A DNA stretch of 64,000 bases. It comes from Reticulitermes speratus (Eukaryota > Arthropoda > Insecta > Blattodea > Rhinotermitidae). Positions 46,801-55,634 of the stretch are shown here, one piece after another (position 1 is the stretch's first letter; each line of letters starts with the position of its first letter). The notes below the pieces were generated by a model. It did not search any database, was not told the DNA's origin, and saw nothing but the letters and a program-made list of their open reading frames with translations. The stretch spans positions 16,902,521 to 16,966,520 of the forward strand of contig JAJKFL010000042.1 in assembly GCA_021186555.1 (NCBI GenBank). Reading direction: 5' to 3'. The translations under genes were made by a program, and so were the position numbers.

Positions 46801-47381
46801 AATTATTATTGATTCCTTCTTTAATATTATCAAATGATCTCCCTGAGGATCATTGCAGTGCTCAAGAGATAATAGGAAGAAAATGTAATGTAAATAAAAT
46901 CAGTTCCTTATTTCTAATCTTGATCACACATTTCAATAGTAAGTCATTTTGGATCATTTGTGTTTGATATTACTACGTCTTGTTATCTTTAGAATGGATC
47001 CAACGATCAACTGTTTTCGATATTATACGCACACTTGCATATTCCTTGCATAAATTTTTATTTTCGAGAATAGAAGTTAATTCCAATATAGATTTCAAGT
47101 ACAATTACTACTGCTTAAACTACTACTACTATCACTACTAGTAGCAGTAGTGTTACTACTACTGTAGCAGCAGTATCAGTACTGTAAATAGGTTAGAATA
47201 ACACCTTTTTTATTATTATTATTAGCTGTACTTTATTTTCCCTTAAACATGTCAGTAAACTTGTGTACACAAAGAGTGAGCAGCACCTTATATAAAAACA
47301 ATTAATTAATTGGAGAAGCAGTAAGTCACATACATAACATCACTTACCACCTAAACATCCCGCAAAAAAATCTAGCGCCAT
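37182..47381 (-). CDS. Mitochondrial carrier (SLC25A29/45/47/48-like), five coding exons, ~456 residues
   Basis: Inner-mitochondrial-membrane antiporter of the SLC25 family. My model joins 47381-47348, 44500-44457, 42471-42388, 39764-39498 and 38123-37182. All introns are GT-AG, frame is kept throughout, and there are no internal stops. It begins MALDFFAGCLGG. The three repeat signatures are PFDTIKVRLQ (P21), PLELVKIRLQ (P113) and PIDVVKTRLQ (P214). Helix-4 LREVPGFGSYFF and helix-6 LRAFPTNAATF are typical of the carnitine/ornithine/basic amino-acid branch, so the cargo is probably an amino acid or related cation, but the exact substrate is not readable. The core ends near residue 283, where the family normally stops. 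About 170 polar residues follow (KEEEQESKKDESLKDEDAP within). From memory it resembles Drosophila CG4995. The introns contain LINE fragments, a ribozyme-like motif and simple repeats. Confidence 0.9.
38690..38860 (-). mobile_element. SINE family C copy, diverged, in carrier intron 4
   Basis: The minus strand contains gaccgggtccaccctctcta, ggatacgaatgggtcctgcc and gcatgaagctaacgactggt in family C order. Confidence 0.5.
39182..39256 (+). pseudogene. LINE 3'-terminal fragment in carrier intron 4
   Basis: ctcaaaaagactctggccca then cgaagttacaataaagttag aligns with the LINE 3' UTR at 21985-22030 (ctcaaaaaatactatgcccc). Confidence 0.5.
39435..39486. repeat. (TTA)n/(TAG)n triplet repeat beside the exon 4 donor
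   Basis: About 52 bases of ttattattattattagtagt and tagtagtagtagtagta, starting 11 bases inside intron 4 from the splice donor at 39497. Confidence 0.95.
39498..39764 (-). CDS. Carrier exon 4
   Basis: Acceptor ccactatacag, donor CAG|gtggca. It encodes residues 55-143: GLYKGMSSPMAGVAVVNAIV (helix 2), NFQRHMPRPDALSSHFMAG, the second signature PLELVKIRLQ and GYSGAIDCLTQ. Confidence 0.92.
40030..40074 (+). ncRNA. Hammerhead-ribozyme-like motif (copy 6) in carrier intron 3
   Basis: AGUCC (40030-40034), CUGAAGA (40035-40041), U, helix II GAACC-AGGAUAC-GGUUC, GAAAC (40060-40064), AU, GUA (40067-40069), GGACU (40070-40074). Helix I AGUCC/GGACU and helix II are perfectly paired, with sequences different from the other copies, so pairing is conserved rather than bases. 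The predicted cut is after 40069. It is antisense to the carrier transcript. Confidence 0.62.
40128..40560 (+). pseudogene. LINE C-terminal fragment with an internal 126-bp tandem duplication
   Basis: Encodes LKSRRRRWAGYVTRMGEKRN, AYRLLVAKIK, then again LKSRRMRWAGYVTRMGQKRN, AYRLLVAKTK, DEDNIKMDPQ. Stops and shifts follow, with DWIDMARDRDKWR and VVKRAINLRFP in other frames. The duplicated units are 40145-40270 and 40271-40396 (42 codons, so frame-neutral). Family as at 3700-4275. Confidence 0.85.
40856..40896. repeat. (TTA)n microsatellite
   Basis: About 13 ttattatta units in carrier intron 3. Confidence 0.95.
41025..41745 (+). pseudogene. Non-LTR reverse transcriptase pseudogene
   Basis: The plus strand encodes VLKHGVPQG, a stop, ILGHLNFLLYINDL (RT motif), SIPMLFASIIF where the catalytic FADD should be, then in another frame KWFKANRLSLNFDKIHFVKF, TKFLGIYVDSTLSWNMHI, KLRAACYAMRLVKPFMSQET, LKIVYYAYFHSVMNYGFIF, and after an A run GYRNRDYC and LFKNLNILPLQSQYI-like remnants. 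Order and spacing are those of a Jockey/CR1-type RT C-terminal half. Stops, frameshifts and the lost Asp pair show it is dead. It lies in carrier intron 3, antisense to that gene. Confidence 0.88.
41746..42387. other. Carrier intron 3, no other feature
   Basis: AT-rich; nothing supported. Confidence 0.4.
42388..42471 (-). CDS. Carrier exon 3 (84 bases)
   Basis: Between gtgattacag and TCG|gtgaga. Encodes VRLQTQSFRNPQYKGAVDCF then TSILKKES (28 codons, phase 0 both ends). It completes the first signature and the first matrix helix. Too short to show as a long open frame; found by looking for the missing VRLQTQ block. Confidence 0.93.
42472..43214. other. Carrier intron 2, no other feature
   Basis: AT-rich; nothing supported. 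Confidence 0.4.
43236..43322 (+). repeat. (GTGGGT)n-type G-rich simple repeat with G-quadruplex potential
   Basis: Five GGG runs with one short loop between them at 43256-43280 (gggtgggtgggtgtgtgtgg, then gtggg), and more GGG runs to 43315. On the transcribed (minus) strand it is CCCACC-rich. Located in carrier intron 2. Confidence 0.9.
43323..44456. other. Carrier intron 2, no other feature
   Basis: AT-rich. Open frames at 43921-44200 on the minus strand show no recognisable domain. Confidence 0.4.
44457..44500 (-). CDS. Carrier exon 2 (44 bases)
   Basis: Between ttccttcttgatag and AAG|gtaagt. With the last base of exon 1 it encodes GCAGLLVGHPFDTIK, the first transmembrane helix and first signature. 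Confidence 0.92.
44501..46329. other. Carrier intron 1; one hairpin, otherwise featureless
   Basis: AT-rich. A hairpin at 45189-45227 is listed separately. A short inverted acaaagtcgattgt duplication lies near 46056-46089. Confidence 0.4.
45189..45227. repeat. Hairpin, 17-base arms, 5-base loop
   Basis: tcccagtgtcatttcat, loop gtggg, atgaaatgtcactggga: perfect apart from one mismatched pair. Confidence 0.8.
46330..46795 (+). repeat. Unclassified interspersed repeat, copy 1
   Basis: Shares with 61080-61625, in the same order: gcgaaaagcgactattagct, a (gtctgtccgtcc)-like tract, cggctcccactggacgga, aaaatttgatgtg, and distally ggtaacaacggttacgcgaa and gtaatacgtacattgccttc. Length about 465 here versus about 545 there. 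No coding capacity recognised; superfamily unknown. Confidence 0.75.
46796..47347. other. Carrier intron 1, simple CTA/AGT triplet repeats
   Basis: ctactactactatcactact at about 47121-47145 and tattattattattag at 47210-47226; otherwise AT-rich. Confidence 0.5.
47348..47381 (-). CDS. Carrier exon 1 (start codon)
   Basis: ATG at 47379-47381 opens MALDFFAGCLG plus one base, donor G|gtaagt. The MxxDFxAGCxGG start is the usual N terminus of this carrier branch, whose proteins have no cleavable presequence. The 5' UTR lies above 47381; its start was not resolved. Confidence 0.92.
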
Positions 47382-48619
47382 CGCAATGTAATACTGAGGC
47401 TGTAGTTGGTTGCAGTGTATCACGTCACCAAGGTGTCTCCTCAGAGTAGCGGGCAGATGAGCATAACCTTTGACGGAACAATCCCTCTAAGTCCAACGGG
47501 AACATAAGCACCAGAAAACAAGCTGCCTGCTCCTCAAATCTGCCACCAACATACGAGCGCACATATTACAGTACAAATTACAGTGGAAACACATAAAGCT
47601 AAAGTTTTCTGCCAGTTTCACACATAAGTATGCAAAGTCTATTTTCTTTATCACAGTGGATTATAAGATATCATGAACTTACGATTATGTTATACAACAC
47701 GAATGGACTGTTAGTGGTGAAATATATTTAAAAACTTATGCAAATTTCAGTTTTGGGTTTGACTGAAATCGCATTTTGAAATAATGAATTTATATATAAA
47801 ATTTCCACCATGTTCACTCAAAATACAAAACGAAACACCTTGTCGTTTGAGGTTATGTGTTGTAACATTGGCAGGAGGAAAGACCGAAAAGCAAGGCGAC
47901 TTCGAAAAACTGTCCACAAGCTTGTCTGTGGTGCATTCAAATCCCGACTAGACAGACCTCTCGACCTCTTGCATTTCGCAGGTAAGCTTGCCGAAAACAA
48001 TCCTTAGCGCACTCGTTCTCGGTCCGCATCAGCTATTCCCCTTACAATCACAAAAGAAAAGCCAACAAAATATAACGCTTTTATGGAGAAACCCCTAATT
48101 ATCTACATTCAACTTTCTACAACTTCCGGCCCATCTCGGCTATTATCAAGCCGCTTCCAGTTGTAAAATTAGAAGTGTATAAATATTCAGTAATGATTAT
48201 ACCAATAAATAATTTATGCACATAAAATTAAAAATGGCCAATGGTTTAATAAAATATACATTATCTATATATATTAAAATTAAATTAAACTTGATTGTAA
48301 ATTGAAACTTCTTTGGTGGAATGACTGCATGTCCTAAAATGACCTGGTGAATCTGCAGTTCCACTTGTAATAACACGTATAAGCTTGGCCATAAAATGTT
48401 TATATAAATACACACAAATTAATTAATTAATATAAATTAATTATATAAGTTATATACTCTTCCCCTACACTTACAACCTGTTTCTAGAGATAATTCGTAA
48501 CACTTCGTGATTGAATTCGCTTTTGGGAGACCCTTTCCGAACATTCTTCCGAATTCTCACTAAATAATTATCACAGACTTAGTTTAACGAAACTGTCGCA
48601 CAAAAAATGCTTCCATCCT
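47382..48619. other. 5' flank of the carrier gene; possible short exon-like segment
   Basis: A plus-strand segment from attggcag (about 47872) to TTTCGCAG|gtaagc (47981) is open in two frames and has exon-like edges, oriented away from the carrier. No recognisable product. The rest is AT-rich. Confidence 0.3.
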
Positions 48620-48638
48620 TCCCCCCCCCCCCCCCCAG
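48620..48638. repeat. Poly(C) tract, about 18 bases
   Basis: Uninterrupted C run preceded by ttccatcc. Length in an assembly is unreliable. Confidence 0.9.
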
Positions 48639-49457
48639 GTTGTTTTCTGTATTCTAGTAGCAAGATCTAAAATTAAGAATGCGTGAAAAAAACATTTTTG
48701 AGTTGATTTAAAGGGGTTTGCATGTAATTTTTTGTGCCCGTTACTGTCCTAGCTATATATTAATGCAATCTTTCACATCCTTTGTCATCACTCTGACCAC
48801 ATTGATTCAGTTCGTGCCTCACAGAGAAAACACTGTGCTTCCATTGGAAAACTACTCGGCGAATTAGGTACAGGGAAATAATAGCTGTTGATTGTGATAA
48901 TCATACGGAATGTATAAACAGACTGTGCGGACAAAATGTAGAGTTTCTGGTGTTAAACCTGGCAGTATATATACTGAACACTAAGCTTTAAAGAATTAAA
49001 CTATGTTTCCTGAGCTGCCATTATTACATACATTTTATTGAGAGGCACCTGTTGTGTTATATTCACGGCATAAATTAAAAACTTAAAGGACAAATTCTTG
49101 TTTTCAACAACCCACATATTTCATCCAAGTGTTAAGATGCAAAATTTTATCATTATATACATATGCCTCCGACAGAGAAGCATGTGATAGTCACAGAATC
49201 CAGCTGTGGTAATGTGAAAACACACTGATAAACGGACAGCCCTTGAAATATTTCGTTCTGATTAGAGAGGCCATTCTGATAAAAAGAGGAATAAAAGTCA
49301 GTTTGTATGTTACTTAAAAACACGACCTTCATGTGACAACATTTTGAAGCTAATAAAGACAGTTTTAATTGCTGAGTATGCAGCAATTAATATAACTAAA
49401 TTTAAAGAAATATTTAAACTGTCCAAATTAAAACATAGTAATGTAAGCAGCAAAAGC
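48639..49457. other. No recognisable gene
   Basis: AT-rich; nothing supported. Confidence 0.4.
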
Positions 49458-49733
49458 AATCCCATTACAGGCCTGGACAGGCCCTCCCAGATTTCTAGAC
49501 AATCGACACATGAAGGTGATAAGGTTGTCAGCCCTACGCACCGGCCGCCTTTACCCCCAGGAAATATTCCTGGTACTCATTTGTGTTAGAGGCTGAGTCG
49601 ACCCCAGGGCCATAGTGCTGCCGCAAGAATTATGTCAATGAAAAATTCCAATGACACCATCGGGAATCGAACCCGCGACCTTCCGGCTTGTGGCGCAGTG
49701 CCTCAACCAACTGCGCCACCGCGTGCCCCCATA
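49458..49733 (-). mobile_element. SINE family D, full-length head
   Basis: The minus strand starts gggggcacgcggtggcgcag (A-box region), caagccggaaggtcgcgggt with B box gggttcgattcccg (49665-49678), then ggtgtcattggaatttttca, cagcactatggccctggggt and ggaatatttcctgggggtaa. It ends gggcctgtccaggcctgtaa. Confidence 0.9.
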
Positions 49734-49811
49734 GTATTGTAAAGCTACATCATATTTCGTGTTATATTTTATTTAAAAATTACTTGGGGCTACTACCTTG
49801 AAAATCTGGGG

Positions 49812-49966
49812 TTAATCGGAATTTTTTTTGCGTGCTGAAGGGCCCCGCAGCAGATGCTACGGACGCACCCCAGCCTTAAGGCTTCTTGTGCAACCCCCTT
49901 GTGCCTCCGCGGTGAGAGGCCGGCGACTAACCGCTTGAGCCATGGCACGGCCTTAATCGGAATTTT
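49812..49966 (-). mobile_element. SINE family B, internally deleted, perfect 14-bp target-site duplication
   Basis: ttaatcggaatttt is repeated exactly at 49812-49825 and 49953-49966. The 127-base insert keeps the tRNA head up to ctcaccgcggaggc and the 3' end (aaggctggggtgcgtccgta on the minus strand), but lacks the B box and about 150 bases of body. Confidence 0.92.
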
Positions 49967-50243
49967 GTCCAAAGAAAAGAGCGATGAACTAAACTCAGTT
50001 AATATGATTGTTATTATTATAACAACAATTATTGTTATTGTCTATTAAATATAAAGTGATTTCAGAAATATTCTCATTGCAAGCATTAGACAGCGATTTT
50101 CTCTGCCGAACTCTCATGAAAACGTAAGACGGAGAATACTTTATGGTGTGGAAAATAGTGTCGGTTGGAATTTGAAGCACTATACAAAGAGTAGCGTACT
50201 TTGTGGTTGTTTGTAGGTGGCGTGATTTTTCCTAAATACCTCT
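49967..50243. other. No recognisable gene
   Basis: AT-rich spacer. Confidence 0.4.
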
Positions 50244-50245
50244 AA

Positions 50246-50775
50246 GTCAGGGGTGGCCAAACCCTTGACCGCCATTTCTTTTCATTCGACTTTTAAGCAT
50301 TGTTAAAACACATATTCTTTATCCCAATTACGAGACAAAATCCCACGTTAATTATCAGTGCAGCATCATCATATGTCTAAATGCAAAACCTAAGTGAAAT
50401 TATCATTTACTTAAATACTGCGAAAACCTTTGTGTGTACATGATATTAAATTACTACACTGAAGTTTGTAGCAACATGCACCAACTTCTACAACAGCAAC
50501 AACCTCTGCATTTTGCTCCCCACTCCCTTCATACCCACTGTGTTTATAGCCAAACATATAATTATAGCAATTTTTACTTCTAAACCAAGGATGTCGAAAC
50601 CCTTTGATAAAGGATCACAACTATTATTGTGGGTTGGTTAGTGGGCCGCTTGTGTAAAAGTCACAATAAGTGTTAGACACAACTTCCTAAATTATTGTGT
50701 AGACTTTACAATGTAGTTATGTGGCCTGGGGCCACGTAACTACATGGCAGGCCGTGGGTTGAATATATCCTGCTG
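50246..50775. mobile_element. Possible hAT-type non-autonomous element remnant with internal hairpin
   Basis: Begins caggggtggccaaaccc, a sequence type common at hAT ends. A related block, accaaggatgtcgaaaccc, recurs at about 50583. A 16-bp stem hairpin sits at 50711-50745, followed by ggcaggccgtgggttgaata, resembling hAT interior ends. No clear matching terminal inverted repeat or 8-bp duplication was found. Confidence 0.35.
50711..50745. repeat. Near-perfect hairpin
   Basis: atgtagttatgtggcc, loop tgg, ggccacgtaactacat: 16 pairs with one mismatch (T-G position). Strong cruciform or RNA hairpin potential. Confidence 0.85.
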
Positions 50776-51723
50776 CACCTACAGCATATTCCTATGTATC
50801 GCTGGCTCTAATTAAAGCAGAAGGCAAAATTATGTTGGTAAAATAGCGGAATGTTTGTTATCTGCGTTTAGAACTAAATAAACAACATTCCTCTCTTAAG
50901 GCCTAACTTCACTAGACAAGTTGAATTAAAGTAAGGAACGTAAAAGCTCTTTTGCTATCTTATGTGCTTTTTCACTGAGAATGAATGATTCAGTAATGCA
51001 ATGGATTCACTGCTGCTCATTCTCTCTGTGAGAAAGGTATTTACACTTTCCAGAGTAAAAGAAATTTACCTATACTTTTAAAACTAAATGATAATTCGTA
51101 AATACCTATAAAATCCTTCATTGCAGACTAACTTGTCACTACAGAGAAACTAACTTCAATTACTACCGATAGTCCGCCATTCAATACAGAGGACGTTTGT
51201 TACATAAGAACACTAAACTGTTTTCTCATATTTGTAGCTGCCACTGCATCTTGCGTCAGCAAAGCAAAGGCTCTAAAATGGCGCATAGAGGATTATTCAA
51301 AACATGTAGGACGAAACGGATTCGCAATATGGTGACACTGGCGCACACTGAAGTCAGATGTTTGAGTAGGGGCAGATCTATACACAGGTCTTAAAAACGT
51401 TACTGCATTCAGGACATTTTTATCTGAAAGACATGAAGAATATCCACAACTAGAGAATTTTCAAAGTTACTGGATCTCTTTTTTCTAATTAATGTCACAA
51501 CAAACCTGAATGATGTGATGAACCAGCACTTTCAAGGCAGAAAGAAAATTATAACAGACATGACTTCATCCATTAATAATTTTTATGCAAAAATTACACC
51601 TGGGAATCACTCAGATAAAAAGCTTAGGATAAAATACTTTACCGAAAGTATTTATGGATAATGTAAATAAAAACACCTTCCGTCCTGGACAGAATTTGGA
51701 ATTAAAATCCCGTCACTGAAGGG

Positions 51724-51724
<1 letters not shown>
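50776..51724. other. No recognisable gene
   Basis: AT-rich; nothing supported. Confidence 0.4.

Positions 51725-51726
<2 letters not shown>

Positions 51727-51782
<56 letters not shown>
51727..51782. repeat. (TA)n microsatellite
   Basis: About 55 bases of alternating ta with one tac interruption. Confidence 0.95.
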
Positions 51783-52429
51783 ACAAGTGTGATATTTTCA
51801 GGATGTTGTATGAATCTCTGTTACCTTTCTGGGGATCAGTTAGTTGTTAACGTGAATTATAAAGCGAATAAATTGTAGTTAATAATACGTGTTTGAGAAA
51901 GTACTTAAAACGTACCAAATTAAAATGCTAAATATATACTGCGCATATTATTAATGTTCGATTACTTTCGTCAGTTACATCCCACATCATTATTCAAAGA
52001 ATACGGTGGTGGTGATGGAAAATGACATAGTGTTGTGAGCAGTGTGCCAGACAGGACTGCGGACCAAGATACTCGTATCTTCGGATTATCATGGAGCAGA
52101 AAGTGGCAGACGAGTCTGCAACTCGCCTGGTAGCAAAGGCACTTTTCTTTCAAACCAGTGGAATATGTGGTGTCTTACATGGCCCACCCCTTTCGAAGAA
52201 TGGATGAAGAAAATAGTTCGAGTAAAATAAATTCTTAATCTCTTGCAGTGAGGCTGAAATCGAAAGCGATGTTAGTAGATTTTCAAAATAATATTGAATA
52301 TTGTTTTAGAAAGCAAAACAAGTTTTTAGCCTGCTCATTGCACAGAAATATTCTACCATTTCGAAAGAGTCACGGAATGATCAACCATTTTTGACGTAAA
52401 TACGTCTTTAAATTATGTCCGGTGTAGGG
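51783..52429. other. No recognisable gene
   Basis: Open frames at 51971-52230 show no recognisable domain. Confidence 0.4.
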
Positions 52430-52720
52430 GGGTCTCTACGAAAACTCTAGCGACCAAAAAATGGCAAGATTTGTCGCGCTTATATCTCGTAAACTATAAA
52501 TGATAATGTAATGATTTAAATTTTGTTGGATAGAGGGTTGATGTGCGTATCTAAAATGGTGGGTAGTGGGGGTGTGCAGCGGTGAGGGGGGGAGGGTAGC
52601 GCTTGCGCGTGAACACTGTAAATGGCGACGCCGCGCGGAGTTTGGGCAGTGTAACTTTGGATTGCGAAGAGATAGGACGTTGAAATTGGTGTCGATGTGT
52701 AGAGAATAACAGGATCTACA
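52430..52720 (+). promoter_or_regulatory. CpG- and G-rich patch upstream of a small open frame
   Basis: gcggtgaggggggggaggg-type G-rich sequence (52577-52600), gcgcttgcgcgtg and ggcgacgccgcgcggag contrast strongly with the AT-rich surroundings. It could be a promoter-like CpG island or the 5' part of an uncatalogued transposon (also containing cgcgcttatatctcgtaaac). Confidence 0.3.
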
Positions 52721-52805
52721 ATATTATTTAGAAATAATAACCGATAAAATAAAATTTGTAAAGTTATAAGCCGATAAGTGTGCTGAGTTGAAGAAACTTT
52801 TCATA

Positions 52806-53030
52806 ATGTCGAAAAAATTGCAAAGGAAATATGAACAGAAATGTAAGAAACGTATATCATTGGAAAGAAAAATTAAAAAGGAATCAGAAAAGCCCAAATT
52901 GACTAATGCCAAACGATGCAGATTGTATAGAGAGCGTAAGAAAGCCGAGCGCGTCAACGCCGGCGCGAGTACTTCGAGTGCGCCGCTACTATGCCATATG
53001 TATCTTACTTCTCCTATCATCGGCCTTTGA
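52806..53030 (+). CDS. Small lysine/arginine-rich open frame, 74 residues, function unknown
   Basis: ATG at 52806. Reads MSKKLQRKYEQKCKKRISLE, then SEKPKLTNAKRCRLYRERKK, AERVNAGASTSSAP and a hydrophobic end before TGA. AATAAA follows at 53033-53038. The AKRCRxYRERKKAE segment resembles basic N-terminal stretches of several transposon-encoded proteins, and would be nuclear. It could be a first exon that reads through, a complete small protein, or a transposon remnant. The CpG-rich leader upstream supports a transcribed unit. Confidence 0.35.
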   Translation: MSKKLQRKYEQKCKKRISLERKIKKESEKPKLTNAKRCRLYRERKKAERVNAGASTSSAPLLCHMYLTSPIIGL

Positions 53031-53039
53031 TAAATAAAA

Positions 53040-53414
53040 TTATACTTCACTTATAACCACCAAGACTTTATTCACTTACATCTTACCCTTCCTCTAACAA
53101 CACAAAGACGGATTCACGCCTTAAACGATTGCGGTTGTGTCCCCGTACACAAGCCACAAATTTTTTCATCTAATTATTTGTGTGAATGAGTATTGTAGCT
53201 AAAATTATTATAAAATATACACACAGAAAAAAACAATCGACACACACATGTCTGTGACTGTACAAGGCTTGTACCAGTTATTCAACTGACTGTCAGAAAT
53301 TAAGGGAAGGAGTGAAGAGCCCCTGAATTTCTTGGGTCTCAATTTAATATAAATATATATTTCAACTTTCAAAAAACATTTTAATATTGAGTGACTCATT
53401 TTTATCCCATTGTC
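53040..53414. other. No recognisable gene
   Basis: AT-rich; nothing supported. Confidence 0.4.
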
Positions 53415-53735
53415 ATTTCTCGGGGCATGTTCCACACATGGGGAAGAAGAGAAATACATATAGAGTTTTGGTTGGGAAACCTGAAAGAAAGAGACTACTT
53501 GAATGACCTAGAAGTAGATGGAAATGTAATATTGAAATTGATCTTAAAGAAAGAGTATGGGAGAAAGTCGACTGGTTTTATGTGACTCAGAATCGTGGTA
53601 AGTAGTGGACTTCTGTAAACACGGTAATGAAACTTCGAGTTCCATAAAATGCTGGGAATTTATTTCATGTCTGAGGAACTACTTCCTTCTCTAAGACGCT
53701 GCTCTATGGAGTTAGTTATTTTTAGTTTTTAATAC
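53415..53735 (+). pseudogene. LINE C-terminal and 3' UTR fragment
   Basis: Blocks catgttccacacatggggaa, aatacatatagagttttggt, gtaatattgaaattgatctt, gaaacttcgagttccataaa and atgctgggaatttatttcat align in order with 40190-40540 and 21840-22010. It ends at a tggagttagttatttttagt tail. Frames are broken throughout. Confidence 0.7.
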
Positions 53736-54249
53736 TCTCCTTTATTTCACGAACTTAATGTTGTATATTAATATACTGAACTGCGCACTAATTATGTCCT
53801 AATTTTCTATTTCGTAACTACTAAAGATCTACATAATTAAGTGTAATCTTGCTGCTCACAAAAGTGTGTTATCTGAAGTGCGATTATCATATCTTACATA
53901 ATTGCAATTAGCAGTCGATTTTGAGATAATTTAAATTTTTTGAAAGTGATCTGAGGATCCAAAATGTTGATCACTCCTGCTTTAGGAAAATTCCTGGGCA
54001 GAATTTCTGCAAACTCACCACTGTTTCTCTCACATTTCGCCGCCTTCATCCTCCTTTCCAATTCCCTATTATCCTATCATTTGACACTATATAGCTTAAA
54101 TTACTCCCATTGTCATTAAATGTACTAAAAGTAACCCTCAACGATTAGGTTTCTTGGGTTACTGCTAAACAGAATTATGATAAAGCATTTTGTAAATGGT
54201 AGAGAATACAATGGATTGAGAGGCACTCCATCTTAATGTTTTAATCAAA
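53736..54249. other. No recognisable gene
   Basis: AT-rich; nothing supported. Confidence 0.4.
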
Positions 54250-54805
54250 TGAAAACACAGCCCACATTAAGCCCTCTACCACAGGAAAACACAGCCAATC
54301 TCAATGCCTCTACCACAGGACAACATAGCCAATCGCAATGTCTTTACCGCAGGGCAACACAGGCCATAGCAATGTTCCTACCGCAGGACAACACATCCCA
54401 TGGCAATGTTCCTACCGCGGGACAACACAGCCCATGGCAATGTTCCTACCGCAGGACAACACATCCCATGGCAATGTTCCTACCGCAGGACAACACAGCC
54501 CATGGCAATGTTCCTACCGCAGGACAACACATCCCATGGCAATGTTCCTACCGCAGGACAACACATCCCATGGCAATGTTCCTACCGCAGGACAACACAA
54601 CCCATGGCAATGTTCCTACCGCAGGACAACACAGCCCATCGCACTGTTCCTACCGCAGGACAACACAACCCATCGCAATGTTCATACCGCAGGACAATAC
54701 AGCCCATCGCAATGTTCCTACCGCAGGACAACACAGCTCATGGCAATGTCTTTACCGCAGGACAACACAGCCTAGTGCAAGGCCTCTACCACGTAATAAC
54801 ACAAG
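54250..54805. repeat. 34-bp minisatellite, about 16 copies
   Basis: Unit caatgttcctaccgcaggac plus aacacatcccatgg; the first clean junctions are at 54370 and 54404. Central copies are nearly identical, edge copies are diverged (ccacagg for ccgcagg, cctctacc for ttcctacc), the usual picture of unequal exchange. The unit has no stop in any plus-strand frame, and 34 is not a multiple of three, so all three frames stay open for 145-187 codons and repeat the same 34-residue cycle. These frames should not be called genes. Confidence 0.95.
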
Positions 54806-55297
54806 AATGTAACAGAATTCTACACACAAATAGCGGCAAAATATCTCACAGCTATTTATATCACTGAAATATTAATATTATATTGAAGAAAATTTTATGT
54901 TTACAAATATACGTCACAGCAAATTGTATTACTTACAAAATAAATGCACATATTATATACTGTGTAGTCTCCTGTGTAAATCAGTGTCAAGAAATAACAA
55001 AGCAACTGACTTTCGGATTGACCCGCTGTCTCCTCCTTAAAGGTCGCAGACAAGCAATGAACACCCGTCACTGTCAATACTTAAAATGTCATATACTGTG
55101 TAGCATATGGTTCACTAAACGATAAATTAATACTTACGTCATTTTCCTTGCAATATTCTGGTAGAATTAAAAAAAAAACTTGTTTCGTAATCCACTTGCC
55201 AACTTCTGAAGTGCAAAGTGATATCAAGGGACGGTAAAGCCGATCAACAGAAGACGACAAACTAATGCTAGTAAGCAACAGTCATTAAACTATTTAC
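54806..55297. other. No recognisable gene; several splice-like signals on the minus strand
   Basis: ttttttaattctaccag at about 55153-55170 (minus) resembles a good acceptor and AATGAC|gtaagt at about 55136 a donor, giving only a 20-base micro-exon. Not supported beyond that. Confidence 0.25.
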
Positions 55298-55467
55298 CCG
55301 AGGCTACCATCAAGTCCCACAGATCTCAGAGGATCGCTGTAATGGCCACACACCGAGGTGTTAGCCGGCGGTCGAAGCTGCCTCTCTTCCGAAGTCCATC
55401 GACAGCCATCTTCTCCAAACATTATGGAGTTGCTTGGCCTTGAGACCATACGCTGATGACGATTTCT
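55298..55467 (-). CDS. Candidate internal exon, product unknown
   Basis: The minus strand has a plausible acceptor (attggtcaaatgccag) and donor (CTCGG|gtaaat) enclosing 170 bases that are open in one frame: RNRHQRMVSRPSNSIMFGED, GCRWTSEERQLRPPANTSVC, GHYSDPLRSVGLDGSLG. Composition is more balanced than the AT-rich flanks and it is not repeated elsewhere in the window. I do not recognise the protein. Confidence 0.35.
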
Positions 55468-55634
55468 CTGGCATTTGACCAATAAAAATTAAGTAGATAA
55501 TTAGCTTAACGACAAACAGACACACATATTGAGTGACCAAGGATAATACATTTATGAGTACAGTAAAAAATGTTCATATATTTATTTATATTTTCAAGTA
55601 ACCTTCCACTAAGCTTACTTGTGACTGTTAACAA

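Noticed and set aside
54250-54805. Regular repeats that might suggest a CRISPR array
   Set aside because: Units are contiguous with no unique spacers, and the context is an animal genome.
54249-54867. Three overlapping 145-187-codon frames resembling a repeat protein
   Set aside because: Artefact of a 34-bp stop-free minisatellite; the same peptide cycle appears in every frame.
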